A stretch of DNA of 7,008 nucleotides from Acinetobacter sp. (GTDB lineage Bacteria > Pseudomonadota > Gammaproteobacteria > Pseudomonadales > Moraxellaceae), in contig JASLHF010000021.1 in the NCBI GenBank assembly GCA_030152275.1, positions 1 to 7,008 of the forward strand, written 5' to 3'. Positions within the stretch are counted from its first letter, which is position 1, and each line of letters begins with the position of its first letter. Of this stretch, positions 6,610 through 7,008 are shown one piece after another. Position numbers and translations under genes: made by a program. The notes beneath the pieces were generated by a model. That model ran no database searches. It was given only the letters and a program-made list of their open reading frames with translations, and was not told the DNA's origin.

Positions 6610-6653
6610 TAAGTCATAAAAAAACGCCCAAACGGGCGTTTTTTTATGACTTA
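6610..6653. terminator. Strong bidirectional intrinsic terminator
   Basis: A perfect 20-bp stem (6610-6629 with 6634-6653) closes a 4-nt AAAC loop. The core is CGCCC/GGGCG, flanked by seven A on the left and seven T on the right, so it works as a rho-independent terminator on either strand. It sits between the convergent CoA-transferase gene and the minus-strand gene at the right edge and would stop read-through from both. Confidence 0.95.
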
Positions 6654-6659
6654 TCATAT

Positions 6660-6702
6660 TTAAATTCATTCCTTTGAATTTAATCTAAATATATTTAAAT
6701 AT
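6660..6702. repeat. AT-rich inverted repeats after the terminator
   Basis: TTAAATTC (6660-6667) and GAATTTAA (6676-6683) form an 8-bp inverted repeat with an 8-nt spacer. A 12-bp perfect palindrome ATATTTAAATAT follows at 6691-6702. In such AT-rich DNA these may be chance. Confidence 0.35.
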
Positions 6703-6707
6703 AATCT

Positions 6708-6733
6708 TGCAGAACATATTCCTTAATTCTGCA
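6708..6733 (-). terminator. Weak hairpin after the right-edge gene
   Basis: The arms TGCAGAA (6708-6714) and TTCTGCA (6727-6733) pair around a 12-nt loop, immediately after the TGA of the minus-strand gene. The following minus-strand sequence is AT-rich without a clean U run. It may be an accessory terminator or 3'-end hairpin ahead of the much stronger bidirectional one. Confidence 0.3.
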
Positions 6734-7008
6734 TCAATACAGCTTAAGTTCCTTCATTAAACCACTGCCCATCTGGCTAAGCCCTTGGACAGACAATGTG
6801 CATTCTATAATGCCAATAGCCACTGCTTCACGCTTAATCTGCAGCAGTATTTCCCCTTGTGCATTAACGCTAAAGATTTTCTCCAGCGCTGTCCAGCTGC
6901 TGTTTAATCGCGTTTGCGGCGCCTCGGACAGCAGTGCATCCGCATTCATCCGATACACATCAGATATCCCGTTACTAAAAATCCCTGCTTGTCCGTACAT
7001 ATGGCTTA
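6734..7008 (-). CDS. Unrecognised small protein, C-terminal part (open at window edge)
   Basis: The frame ends at TGA (6734-6736) and stays open to the right edge, so the true start is probably outside. An ATG at 7000 would give 88 residues, but the 8 nt visible before it show no ribosome site. The visible part has no transmembrane segment or signal peptide. It runs from GQAGIFSNGISDVYRMNADAL through a central TALEKIFSVNAQGEILLQI to a hydrophobic strand AVAIGIIECTLSVQGL and a final amphipathic helix. That strand-strand-helix order with GEILL is loosely like Roadblock/LC7 (MglB-like) domains, a weak impression only. I do not recognise the family. It is convergent with the CoA-transferase gene and separated from it by the strong terminator. 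Confidence 0.65.
   Translation of the reverse strand, partial: SHMYGQAGIFSNGISDVYRMNADALLSEAPQTRLNSSWTALEKIFSVNAQGEILLQIKREAVAIGIIECTLSVQGLSQMGSGLMKELKLY

Overview
The window looks like chromosomal DNA from a gammaproteobacterium of the family Moraxellaceae, most probably Acinetobacter. The reasons are the gene order (tex divergent from ompR-envZ, then a succinate/acetate CoA-transferase), the close match of the translated proteins to what I remember of Acinetobacter versions, and the moderate GC content with AT-rich intergenic DNA. The genus is inferred from recall, not from a search.

Layout: positions 1-1968 (minus) hold the first 656 codons of tex, an RNA-binding transcription accessory protein cut by the left edge inside its S1 domain. 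A 332-bp divergent promoter region follows. ompR (2301-3065, plus) is the response regulator. An unusually long 349-bp gap rich in palindromes (3066-3414) separates it from envZ (3415-4875, plus), the membrane sensor kinase. Two hairpins lie at the end of envZ. A 505-residue acetyl-CoA hydrolase/succinate CoA-transferase family enzyme (5082-6599, plus) has its own apparent promoter and ends at a very strong bidirectional terminator (6610-6653). The right edge holds the C-terminal part of an unrecognised small protein on the minus strand (6734 to the edge), convergent with the transferase.

Functionally, EnvZ and OmpR form a two-component system: the inner-membrane kinase EnvZ (catalytic H270) phosphorylates OmpR at D71, and OmpR then binds DNA through its winged helix. 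Tex and the CoA-transferase are housekeeping or metabolic neighbours with no evident mechanistic link to the system. All the real genes are recognisable families except the right-edge fragment.

I did not find an undescribed multigene system. The most distinctive part is the ompR-envZ gap. It carries a perfect 10-bp stem hairpin, a 10-bp inverted repeat, two perfect 10-bp palindromes, an orphan strong Shine-Dalgarno sequence and a dubious 63-codon ORF that stops 3 nt before envZ. It looks like an inserted repeat or small mobile element that could uncouple EnvZ from OmpR expression.
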